Source: Poriferisodalis sp026713105
GTDB taxonomy: Bacteria; Actinomycetota; Acidimicrobiia; Acidimicrobiales; Poriferisodalaceae
DNA: 64,000 nucleotides
Assembly (NCBI GenBank): GCA_965115995.1
Contig: OZ220472.1
Location: 248,001 to 312,000, forward strand
Direction: 5' to 3'
A program made the position numbers and the translations under genes. A model generated the notes under the pieces. That model ran no database searches. It had not been told where the DNA came from and worked only from the letters and a program-made list of their open reading frames with translations. Shown here piece after piece: positions 44,087-52,127 of this stretch. How positions within the stretch are numbered: position 1 is the stretch's first letter; every line of letters starts with the position of its first letter.

Positions 44087-44973
44087 GGCCGCTGCTGCAA
44101 ACGCGAAGCCTCAAGTGCGGGTACCTCAACCGGGCGGTCGTCCAAGGCGTGAACCTGAAGGTCCACCAGGGCGAGGTGGTCTGCCTGCTCGGGCCGAATG
44201 GCGCGGGAAAAACCACCACGCTGCTGACCATCGCCGGTGAGCTGACGCCCGTCGACGGAATTGTGATGTTCGGCAACACGCCTACCTTCACGCCCATGTA
44301 CCAGCGCATCCGGCGAGGGGGAATCGGGCTGGTGACTGAGGAGCGCTTGGTGTTCACCAAGCTGTCGGCACGGGACAATCTGCGAGTGGGCGGCGGTTCG
44401 GTGGAAGCAGCGCTGGAACTGTTCCCCGAGCTCGAGCCTCGGCTGGGGGTGCGCGGCGGCATGCTCTCAGGCGGCGAGCAGCAGATGCTTGCGCTGGCAC
44501 GGGCGCTCAGCCGTGAACCGTCGATTCTGCTTGCCGACGAGCTGTCGCTCGGGCTGGCGCCGATCATCGTCGATCGGCTGCTGGGAGCGGTCCGCAAGGT
44601 GGCCGACACGACGGGCACCGGCGCCTTGATCGTCGAGCAGCATGCCCGCAAGGCGCTGGCTGTGTCTGATCGGATGTACCTGATGGCCCGCGGCCAGATC
44701 CTGCTGGAACTGTCGGCTGCCGATGCCCTCGGCCGCCTCGACGAAATCGAAGAGACGTACCTGGCTGGCACGTCTGAGACCGAGGAAGACCACATCGAGC
44801 GACTGCGGCGCAAGAACAAGAGGAAAGCTTGGAGGCGCCTGCGGGTGCGCGAGCGCGAGCTGAAACGGCTGTCGGGCAAGCTTGCCTCGACCCGTACCGC
44901 CGCCGAAGACGACTTCTATTTCGAACGCGAACGACAACGACGACACGCGGCGATGGTCCGTCGAAAGAGGTAA
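44083..44973 (+). CDS. LivF-like ABC ATPase with basic C-terminal tail
   Basis: A 296-residue ATPase. It has Walker A GPNGAGKTTT, the signature LSGGEQQMLALARAL and Walker B ILLADELSLGLAP. The LivF domain ends near residue 235. A 60-residue tail rich in arginine, lysine and glutamate follows (LRRKNKRKAWRRLRVRERELKRLSG to the end), probably helical or coiled-coil and not part of ordinary LivF. It overlaps the fused permease gene by four bases. The tail might bind the membrane surface or nucleic acid; unknown. Confidence 0.88.
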   Translation: MRPLLQTRSLKCGYLNRAVVQGVNLKVHQGEVVCLLGPNGAGKTTTLLTIAGELTPVDGIVMFGNTPTFTPMYQRIRRGGIGLVTEERLVFTKLSARDNLRVGGGSVEAALELFPELEPRLGVRGGMLSGGEQQMLALARALSREPSILLADELSLGLAPIIVDRLLGAVRKVADTTGTGALIVEQHARKALAVSDRMYLMARGQILLELSAADALGRLDEIEETYLAGTSETEEDHIERLRRKNKRKAWRRLRVRERELKRLSGKLASTRTAAEDDFYFERERQRRHAAMVRRKR

Positions 44974-44978
44974 CCACC

Positions 44979-46886
44979 ATGGGGTATCGAACAGCAGAGC
45001 TGCCCGACGTCGATCTCGACGAGTTCGCGAAGATCCCGTTCTTCGAACGGATGAAGCTGCTCCAGCTCCACTGGGTGGAACATGGCTTCGGGACGCCCAA
45101 GCAGACCGGCACGTTTTACGCGTGGAAGATCTTCCTGTACGCACTGTTCGGGCTCATCGTCGCCGGCGCCTTCACTGCGGGCCTCGAGTTCAACGACATC
45201 GGTGGCTGGTGGGACGAGCCGATCCTGTACCAGAAGCTGATGATCTGGACGATCCTGCTCGAGATCACGGGACTGGCGGCCACCTGCGGCCCGCTTGCGT
45301 TCCACTTCGATCCGCCCATCGGCGGAATCCTCTATTGGTGGCAAAACGACACGCTGCGCGTCCCGCCGTATCCCAAGCGCGTGCCGCTCACCAAGGGCAA
45401 TCGACGCACGCCCTGGGACACCGGCCTGTACAAGCTGATCCTGGCCAGCCTGATTCTCCTGCTGGTGCTGTCGCCTCAGCACGTCGACGGGCTGCCCGAG
45501 GGCAGCGCCGGGATATTGCCGCAGTGGGCGGTGCTGATCTACTGCGGCCTGATCTTGTTGATGGGCCTGCGCGACAAGATCATCTTCCTGTCGTCTCGAG
45601 CCGAGCAGTACGTGCCGACGCTGCTGTGCTTCTCGCTGTTCTCCAACTTCGTCGACATGGTCATCGCGGCGAAGGTGTTCATCGTCATCATCTGGATGGG
45701 CGCCGGATTCTCCAAGATGCAGCACGGCTTCTCCTCGACGGTGTCGATCATGGTGCAGAACACGCCGTGGGTCGTGTGGGACAGGTTCCGCAAGGCGACC
45801 GTGAAGGACTACCCGAACGACATCAGGCCCGCGAGAACGACGCACCTGCTGGCGCACATCGGCGGCACCACCTGCGAGCTGTTCATGCCGCTGGTGCTGC
45901 TGTTCGCCCCGTGGGGGTGGGCGACGTGGATAGCGATCATTTCGATCTGGATGCTGCACACGTTCATCATCTCGACGTTCCCGTTGGCGGTTCCGCTCGA
46001 ATGGAACGTGTTCTTCATCTTCTGCGTTGCGTTCCTGTTCGCGAATTTTCATGCGAGCGACGGCTACGCCGTGTGGGACATGGAGCCGGTGTTGCTGGTC
46101 ACGGTGCTGGTTGCTGCGCTGTTCCCCATCGTCCTGGGTGCGCTGCGGCCCCAGTACGTGTCGTTCCTCGTGGGGATGAAGCAGTACGCAGGCAACTGGT
46201 CGGCGGCCACGTTCTCCTTGCGCAACAAGGAGATCGAAGACCGGATCAACGACAAGATCGTGAAATCCGCGGACAATCAGATCGACCAGCTCGAGCCTCT
46301 GTTCGGACCCGAGATCTCCGAGATCTTCATCCAGAAGGCTGTTGCGTTCCGGATGATGCATCCCATGGGCCGGATGCACATCTCAGGTTTGATGTGCCAC
46401 GTCGACGATCTCGACAAGCGGATCCAGCGGGAGGGCGAATTCCTGAGCAACGTGCTGACGGGCTGGAACTTCGGGGACGGACACTGCCTCGACGAGCGGC
46501 TCATCGCCGCCTGGCAGGAGCGCTGTGAGTACGAGCCCGGCGACGTCATCGCTGTGTTCACCGAGTCGCGGCCGGCCTTTACCAACATCGTGCAGTACCG
46601 CGTGATCGACGCAGCACTGGGCACCGTGGAGAAGGGCTTCTACCGTCACGACGACGCCTACAACACCCAGCCGTGGCTGCCGGACGGTCCGATCCCCCAC
46701 ACGGTGACGTGGCGCCAGGAGGGCTATGAGCCCCAGGGCGTGCCCCATCCCGGCAATGCGCGCAAGGTGCCATCCATCGCCCACGACGGGACCTGGCTCA
46801 TCGAGCGCCAGGGCGCTGGGGGCGCTGAGTCCATTCAAGCCGCGAGCGGCGCCGAGAACGCGACGCCGGGAGCGGACAGCGGATGA
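44979..46886 (+). CDS. DUF3556 multi-pass membrane protein
   Basis: A 635-residue protein that matches the actinobacterial DUF3556 family as I know it. It starts MGYRTAELPDVDLDEFAKIPFFERMKLLQLHWVEHGFGTP. About ten hydrophobic segments lie between residues 45 and 400 (for example WKIFLYALFGLIVAGAFTAGL), with the PPYPKRVPLTKGNRRT loop between them. A soluble C-terminal half of about 230 residues and a low-complexity end follow. Function unknown. It starts five bases after the LivF-like gene, so it is part of the transporter operon. Confidence 0.8.
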   Translation: MGYRTAELPDVDLDEFAKIPFFERMKLLQLHWVEHGFGTPKQTGTFYAWKIFLYALFGLIVAGAFTAGLEFNDIGGWWDEPILYQKLMIWTILLEITGLAATCGPLAFHFDPPIGGILYWWQNDTLRVPPYPKRVPLTKGNRRTPWDTGLYKLILASLILLLVLSPQHVDGLPEGSAGILPQWAVLIYCGLILLMGLRDKIIFLSSRAEQYVPTLLCFSLFSNFVDMVIAAKVFIVIIWMGAGFSKMQHGFSSTVSIMVQNTPWVVWDRFRKATVKDYPNDIRPARTTHLLAHIGGTTCELFMPLVLLFAPWGWATWIAIISIWMLHTFIISTFPLAVPLEWNVFFIFCVAFLFANFHASDGYAVWDMEPVLLVTVLVAALFPIVLGALRPQYVSFLVGMKQYAGNWSAATFSLRNKEIEDRINDKIVKSADNQIDQLEPLFGPEISEIFIQKAVAFRMMHPMGRMHISGLMCHVDDLDKRIQREGEFLSNVLTGWNFGDGHCLDERLIAAWQERCEYEPGDVIAVFTESRPAFTNIVQYRVIDAALGTVEKGFYRHDDAYNTQPWLPDGPIPHTVTWRQEGYEPQGVPHPGNARKVPSIAHDGTWLIERQGAGGAESIQAASGAENATPGADSG

Positions 46887-46890
46887 TGCG

Positions 46891-48318
46891 GTGACCTCGG
46901 CCATCGTCGTCGGCAGCGGGCCCAATGGGCTCGCCGCCGCGGTGTACTTGGCCAGGGCCGGTGTCGAGGTGTCCGTGCTCGAGGCGGCTCCCGAGATCGG
47001 CGGGGGCACCAGGAGCGCGGAGTTGACCCTGCCGGGTCTGGTGCACGACCAGTGTTCCGCCGTTCATCCGGTCGCTGCGGCTTCGCCGTTTTTGCGCGAG
47101 CTGGATCTCTCCAGGCACGGTCTGCGGTGGCGGGAGCCGCTCGTCGATTGCGCCCATCCGCTCGACGACGGTTCGGCCGGCGTCCTGTATCGATCCATCG
47201 ACCGCACGGCGGACGGGCTCGACGGCGACGGGGCCCGCTGGCGCAGGATCTTCGCTGCGTTGACAACTGACCTCGACAGCTTGTTCGCTGATATCACCCA
47301 GCCGATGCTGCGGGTGCCCCGCCATCCGGTGCTGACCGCCCGGTTCGGCGCGGCGGCGATGACTCCGGCCACCGTCGTGGGGCGGCTGTGGCGCGGCGAA
47401 CCGGCGCGAGCGCTGTGGGCAGGAGTTGCTGCGCATGCGTTGCACCGTCTCGATCGCCCCATGTCCAGCGCGGTCGGCCTCATGATCCTGGCTGCGGGCC
47501 ATGCCTACGGATGGGTGGTCGCGCAAGGCGGTTCACAGGCGATAGCGGACGCGCTCGTTGCAGACTTGACCGAGCACGGCGGGCGTACCGAGACCGGCGT
47601 CCGCGTCCGGTCGGTTGCCGATCTGCCGCCGACGGACCTGCTGCTGCTCGACGTGTCTCCGTCGATCGCCGCGGACATCTTGGGCGATCGGTTGCCGCCT
47701 CGAGTCGCCCGCGCGTACCGGCGGTACCGCCACGGCCCCGGAGCATTCAAGGTCGACTTCGCGATCGAGGGGGACGTGCCGTGGCGGACAGCGGCTGCGG
47801 CTGACGCCGGCACGGTGCACCTCGGCGGAGACTCAGCCGAGGTGATCAGAAACGAATTGGCAATCCATCGCGGCCATATGCCCGACCGCCCCTTTGTGCT
47901 GGTCGGCCAGCAGTACCGCGCTGATCCAAGCCGCTCGGTCGGCAACACTCATCCGCTGTGGACCTACGCCCACGTTCCCCACGGCTACGCGGGCGACGCC
48001 ACCGAGGCGATCATCGCCCAGATTGAGCGGTTCGCTCCCGGGTTTCGCGAGCAGGTGGTGGGCATGGCAGTTCGTTCGACGACCGAGATGTCGGTCTACA
48101 ACCCGAACTACATCGGCGGCGACATCCTGAGCGGTGCGTCGTCGCCCGGCCAACTGCTTTTCCGGCCGCGATTCGCGAGGGATCCCTACTACACGGGTGT
48201 GCAGGGCACCTACCTGTGCTCAGCGTCCACCCCTCCCGGGGCAGGGGCTCACGGACTGTGCGGCGTCAACGCCGCCACGAGAGCGCTTGCCGCACTGGGG
48301 ACATCCCGATCAGCGTGA
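46891..48318 (+). CDS. FAD-dependent oxidoreductase, phytoene-desaturase-like
   Basis: A 475-residue flavoprotein from a GTG start. The N-terminal VVGSGPNGLAAAVYLARAGVEVSVLEAAPEIGGGTRS is the GxGxxG FAD motif, and the C-terminal GVQGTYLCSASTPPGAGAHGLCGVNAATRAL is the second FAD motif of the crtI/NAD(P)-binding-8 family. It probably oxidises or desaturates a lipophilic substrate. Five bases separate it from the DUF3556 gene. The frame upstream of 46891 overlaps that gene and is discarded. Confidence 0.85.
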   Translation: MTSAIVVGSGPNGLAAAVYLARAGVEVSVLEAAPEIGGGTRSAELTLPGLVHDQCSAVHPVAAASPFLRELDLSRHGLRWREPLVDCAHPLDDGSAGVLYRSIDRTADGLDGDGARWRRIFAALTTDLDSLFADITQPMLRVPRHPVLTARFGAAAMTPATVVGRLWRGEPARALWAGVAAHALHRLDRPMSSAVGLMILAAGHAYGWVVAQGGSQAIADALVADLTEHGGRTETGVRVRSVADLPPTDLLLLDVSPSIAADILGDRLPPRVARAYRRYRHGPGAFKVDFAIEGDVPWRTAAAADAGTVHLGGDSAEVIRNELAIHRGHMPDRPFVLVGQQYRADPSRSVGNTHPLWTYAHVPHGYAGDATEAIIAQIERFAPGFREQVVGMAVRSTTEMSVYNPNYIGGDILSGASSPGQLLFRPRFARDPYYTGVQGTYLCSASTPPGAGAHGLCGVNAATRALAALGTSRSA

Positions 48319-48385
48319 GGTGCACTGGCCACTGGTAGCGGTGAACGCACTATGCCGAGCAGCAGACGCGTAGCGTGACGGTCAG

Positions 48386-51300
48386 ATGCCGGACTTCTAC
48401 GAGCAGCCGATCCTCAACTCGCCCTACGAGGCGCCCACGAGCTATTGGGAACTCGACGTCGAACGCCAGCCCACCGGCAGCGTGCTGGAAGGCCGTCGGC
48501 CCGCTTCGTTCATCTCGCCGATTCCCGCCCCGCGCAAACGCGGCAAGAAAGGCGCGGAGACCGACAAATCGACACAGCAGGCTCTGGTGTTCGACGAGCA
48601 GGCGGAATCCTTGGCTGACGAGGGCCAGCAGTACGACTTGTCTCAACTCATCAACACGATTCGCGGCGAAGTTGCCAAGTGGCGGGTAGAGCCAGACGAG
48701 CGGCGCTGGCATGTCACCGCGGAGACGGCCAGGCTTCTCAAGCACTGGCGGCACTTCGAGTTCCCAGGTATCAGGCCGTTCTTCTGCCAAGTCGAAGCGG
48801 TCGAGACGGTTGTCTGGCTTACCGAGGTTGCTCCGAACACGGCCGCCGGTCGCCGCCTGCGCGATCGGATCGCAGCTGCAAGTGAGCAGGCCAATCCTGG
48901 CGTTGCTCGTCTTGCGCTGAAGATGGCGACCGGCTCGGGCAAGACGACGGTGATGGCCATGCTCATCGCTTGGCAGACCATCAACGCCGTGCGGCATCCC
49001 CAAAGCCAGAGGTTCACTCGCGGCTTTCTCGTGGTCACCCCCGGAATTCCCATCCGGGACCGGCTCCGCGTGCTGCAGCCAAATGATCCAGACAGCTACT
49101 ACCGCAGCCGTGATCTCGTCCCGGCCGACATGGCGAGCGAGTTGGGCAAGGCGAGGATCGTCATCACCAACTATCACGCGTTCATCCGGCGCGAAACGAT
49201 GAGTCTTGCGAAAGGCAGCCGGGCACTGTTGCAAGGCCATGGGCCTGAGATCGACACACGCGAGACCGAAGGTCAGATGCTTCAGCGGGTGATGCCCGAG
49301 TTGATGGGCACCAAGGGCGTGATGGTGCTGAACGACGAGGCGCACCACTGTTACCGGGAGAAGCCGGACTCGGTCAATGAGTTGGACGAAAGCGCACTCA
49401 AGGGCGATGCTCGAAGAGAGGCCGAAGACAACGCTGAGGCAGCTCGCGTCTGGATGACCGGCATCGAGGCTGTGCAGCGCAGGCTGGGGTTGAAACGGGT
49501 GATCGACTTGTCCGCGACACCGTTCTTCCTCAGCGGCTCCGGCTACGCCGAGGGCACCTTGTTCGGCTGGGTTGCCAGCGACTTCTCGTTGATGGACGCC
49601 ATCGAATGCGGCATCGTCAAGCTGCCGAGAGTGCCTGTGGCCGACAACATCCCCGGCAACGTGATGCCCACCTATCGAGAGCTGTGGAAGCACATCGGCC
49701 CCAAGATGCCCAAAAAGGGCTTGAAGGCCGTCGGGAAGCTCGATCCCGAAGCTGTGCTGCCTGTCGAGCTGAAATCCGCGCTGGAAGTGCTGTACGGACA
49801 CTATGAGCAGGTGTTCGACCAGTGGGAAGCCCATGACGACATCGACGTCCCGCCGTGCTTCATTGTGGTGTGCAACAACACGGCGACGTCGAAGGTCGTC
49901 TATGACTACATCTCGGGTTACCGGCGCGAGCTGTCAGACGGCAACTCAGCGTTCCACAACGGCAGGTTGGAGCTGTTCCGCAACTTCAGCGAAGACGGCA
50001 ATGCCCTGCCCCGCCCCCGAACGTTGCTGATCGACAGTCGGCAGCTCGAATCTGGCGAAGCTCTCGACCCGAACTTCCGCGAAGCTGCATCGGACGAGAT
50101 CGAACGATTCCGGCGCGAGATCATCGAACGCGGCGGCAACAGCGCGGAGGCACAGAATCTCAGCGATCAAGACTTGCTGCGCGAGGTGATGAACACGGTG
50201 GGAAAGCCGGGCCGTCTTGGCGGCGACACCAGGTGCGTGGTGTCGGTGGCAATGCTGACCGAGGGCTGGGATGCCAATACCGTCACGCACGTACTGGGGG
50301 TTCGAGCGTTCGGCACGCAACTCTTGTGCGAGCAAGTCGTGGGCCGTGCCCTGCGCCGTCAGTCGTATGACCTCAACGAGGATGGGCTGTTCGAGACCGA
50401 GTACGCCGACGTGTTCGGCGTGCCGTTCGACTTCACGGCTGAGCCGGTGATCGTCAAGCCCAAGCCGCCCAAGTCGACTGTGCAGGTGCATGCGGTCAGC
50501 CCCGAGCGCGATGCCTGCGAGATCCGCTTCCCGCGGGTCGCCGGATACCGAGTCGAGCTGCCTGACGACAAGCTGGAGGCGCACTTCACCGACGACTCGA
50601 CGATGCGGCTGACGCCTGAATTGGTCGGACCGACGCGCACGCGCAACGAAGGGATCGTCGGCGTAGGCGTCAACTTCGACCTCACCGACACGGGCGACGC
50701 CCGCCGCTCCACGATCATCTACCACCTCACGAACTATCTCCTGCGGACGAAATGGTGCGACCCCAACGGCCATCCTCGGCTGCACTTGTTCGGGCAGCTC
50801 AAGGGCATCACCGAGCGCTGGCTCGACGAGCACTTGGTGTGCGAGGGCGGCACGACGCTGTCTCAGTTGGTCGATCTGCAGCTTCTGGACCAGGCCTGCG
50901 AGCGCATCACCACAGCGATCGTCGAGGCCGAGCGAGCCGCCGGCGGCAGCGTCAAGGCCGTGCTCGATGCGTTTGCGCCCTCGGGCACGACCCGTGACGT
51001 CAGCTTCACCACCTCCAAGCAGTTGAAGTGGCGCACCCGCGCCGACCGCTGCCATGTCAACTGGGCCGTGTGCGACAGCGAGTGGGAGCGCGAGTTCTGC
51101 GCGGTCGTCGAAGCCAACCCTGATGTGCTTGCCTACGTCAAGAACGCCAGCATGAGCTTCGAAGTGCCGTACCGGACTGGTGCCGAGAATCGCATCTACG
51201 TGCCCGACTTCATTTTGAGGGTGAGAGACGACGGCGACGATGGAAGCGAACCGCTGCATCTGGTCGTGGAGGTCAAGGGTTACCGGGGCGAGGACGCCAA

Positions 51301-51769
51301 GGACAAGGCCAGCACCATGCGCACCTATTGGGTCCCCGGCGTCAACCGTCTCGGCACGTTCGGCTACTGGCAGTTCGTGGAACTGCGAAACAACTGGGAT
51401 TTTGCGAAGGATCTCGAGACTGCCATCGCTCAGGCGCGACGGGAAGCTGGTGCGTTTCGTGACGGTCGGCAGGCGCTCAACAGCCGTGATGCGGTGCTTG
51501 CCGCGTTGCGAGAGCTCAAGCCGCGCCTGCAAGAGGAATTCGGCATTGCAAGCCTCAAGCTGTTCGGGTCCTTCGCTCGCGACGAGGCCCAGCTCACCAG
51601 CGACATCGACCTCATGGTCGAATACCACACCGAGCCGGAGAGCTGGGGCAATTTCGGCGAGGGCCCATTCCTTGAGGACACTCTCGGTCGCAGCGTTGAC
51701 ATCGCAGTTGGCAAGGAGTTGCGCGACCATGTGCGCCCGAACGCGGAGCGGGAAGCGATCGATGTATAG
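48386..51769 (+). CDS. BPTD_3080/type III-like restriction helicase-nuclease fused to MNT nucleotidyltransferase
   Basis: A 1127-residue protein. The helicase has ATGSGKT (residues 181-187), DEAH (317-320), LSATPF and QVVGRALRR (motif VI). A PD-(D/E)XK nuclease follows: P940-D941 ... E962-V-K964 in LVVEVKGYRG. Restriction proteins of this kind normally end soon after. Here about 110 extra residues form a minimal nucleotidyltransferase: LKLFGSFARDEAQLTSDIDLMVEY fits GSx10DxD (residues 1061-1075), with a third acid in GRSVDIAV. Such MNT domains are antitoxins of HEPN toxins. The next gene, overlapping by eight bases, is that HEPN protein, followed by the methyltransferase. Confidence 0.88.
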   Translation: MPDFYEQPILNSPYEAPTSYWELDVERQPTGSVLEGRRPASFISPIPAPRKRGKKGAETDKSTQQALVFDEQAESLADEGQQYDLSQLINTIRGEVAKWRVEPDERRWHVTAETARLLKHWRHFEFPGIRPFFCQVEAVETVVWLTEVAPNTAAGRRLRDRIAAASEQANPGVARLALKMATGSGKTTVMAMLIAWQTINAVRHPQSQRFTRGFLVVTPGIPIRDRLRVLQPNDPDSYYRSRDLVPADMASELGKARIVITNYHAFIRRETMSLAKGSRALLQGHGPEIDTRETEGQMLQRVMPELMGTKGVMVLNDEAHHCYREKPDSVNELDESALKGDARREAEDNAEAARVWMTGIEAVQRRLGLKRVIDLSATPFFLSGSGYAEGTLFGWVASDFSLMDAIECGIVKLPRVPVADNIPGNVMPTYRELWKHIGPKMPKKGLKAVGKLDPEAVLPVELKSALEVLYGHYEQVFDQWEAHDDIDVPPCFIVVCNNTATSKVVYDYISGYRRELSDGNSAFHNGRLELFRNFSEDGNALPRPRTLLIDSRQLESGEALDPNFREAASDEIERFRREIIERGGNSAEAQNLSDQDLLREVMNTVGKPGRLGGDTRCVVSVAMLTEGWDANTVTHVLGVRAFGTQLLCEQVVGRALRRQSYDLNEDGLFETEYADVFGVPFDFTAEPVIVKPKPPKSTVQVHAVSPERDACEIRFPRVAGYRVELPDDKLEAHFTDDSTMRLTPELVGPTRTRNEGIVGVGVNFDLTDTGDARRSTIIYHLTNYLLRTKWCDPNGHPRLHLFGQLKGITERWLDEHLVCEGGTTLSQLVDLQLLDQACERITTAIVEAERAAGGSVKAVLDAFAPSGTTRDVSFTTSKQLKWRTRADRCHVNWAVCDSEWEREFCAVVEANPDVLAYVKNASMSFEVPYRTGAENRIYVPDFILRVRDDGDDGSEPLHLVVEVKGYRGEDAKDKASTMRTYWVPGVNRLGTFGYWQFVELRNNWDFAKDLETAIAQARREAGAFRDGRQALNSRDAVLAALRELKPRLQEEFGIASLKLFGSFARDEAQLTSDIDLMVEYHTEPESWGNFGEGPFLEDTLGRSVDIAVGKELRDHVRPNAEREAIDV

Positions 51770-52124
51770 CTGCGCTCGGCCTGAGGAATGGCTGCCGCAC
51801 ATCAAGCGCATGTTGGAAGCCGCTGAGAAGGCATCCGAATACGCTCAAGGCGTTCAGGAGTCCGATTTCCTTCCGGGTGCACTGGAGTATGACGCGTCGC
51901 TCATGCAACTCGTAGTTCTTGCTGAAGCGGCAAATCGGGTGCCGCCCCCAGTGCGAGAAGCGCTCAGCGCCATCGGCTGGCACAAGATTCGCGGCCTGCG
52001 GAACCGCATCGCACACGAATACGAGAGCCTCGAAGAAGACTCCGTGTGGAACACAGTGACAGTCTTGGTGCCGCAGCTCGTCACGACGCTCCGCGAAGTG
52101 CTCGCACAGCACGGCGAGGAGTGA
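51762..52124 (+). CDS. HepT-like HEPN RNase toxin (DUF86)
   Basis: A 120-residue all-helical HEPN protein. The catalytic motif Rx4HxY is R80-NRIA-H85-E-Y87 in GLRNRIAHEYES, matching HepT toxins, in which the tyrosine is AMPylated by the MntA partner. DASLMQLVVLAEAANRVP is the family's central helix. The ATG at 51762 overlaps the restriction gene, so translation is coupled to the fused MNT domain. Three bases separate it from the methyltransferase. It should be an RNase kept inactive by the MNT domain. Confidence 0.9.
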   Translation: MYSCARPEEWLPHIKRMLEAAEKASEYAQGVQESDFLPGALEYDASLMQLVVLAEAANRVPPPVREALSAIGWHKIRGLRNRIAHEYESLEEDSVWNTVTVLVPQLVTTLREVLAQHGEE

Positions 52125-52127
52125 TCG

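Noticed and set aside
48386..51769. MNT domain as an assembly or frameshift fusion of two genes
   Set aside because: The frame is continuous with no start or ribosome site between the nuclease and MNT parts. The HEPN gene overlaps the MNT end as expected for a native operon. Read-level confirmation was not possible.
49946..51811. Minus-strand open frame of about 620 codons
   Set aside because: Antisense to the restriction helicase, whose motifs are unmistakable.
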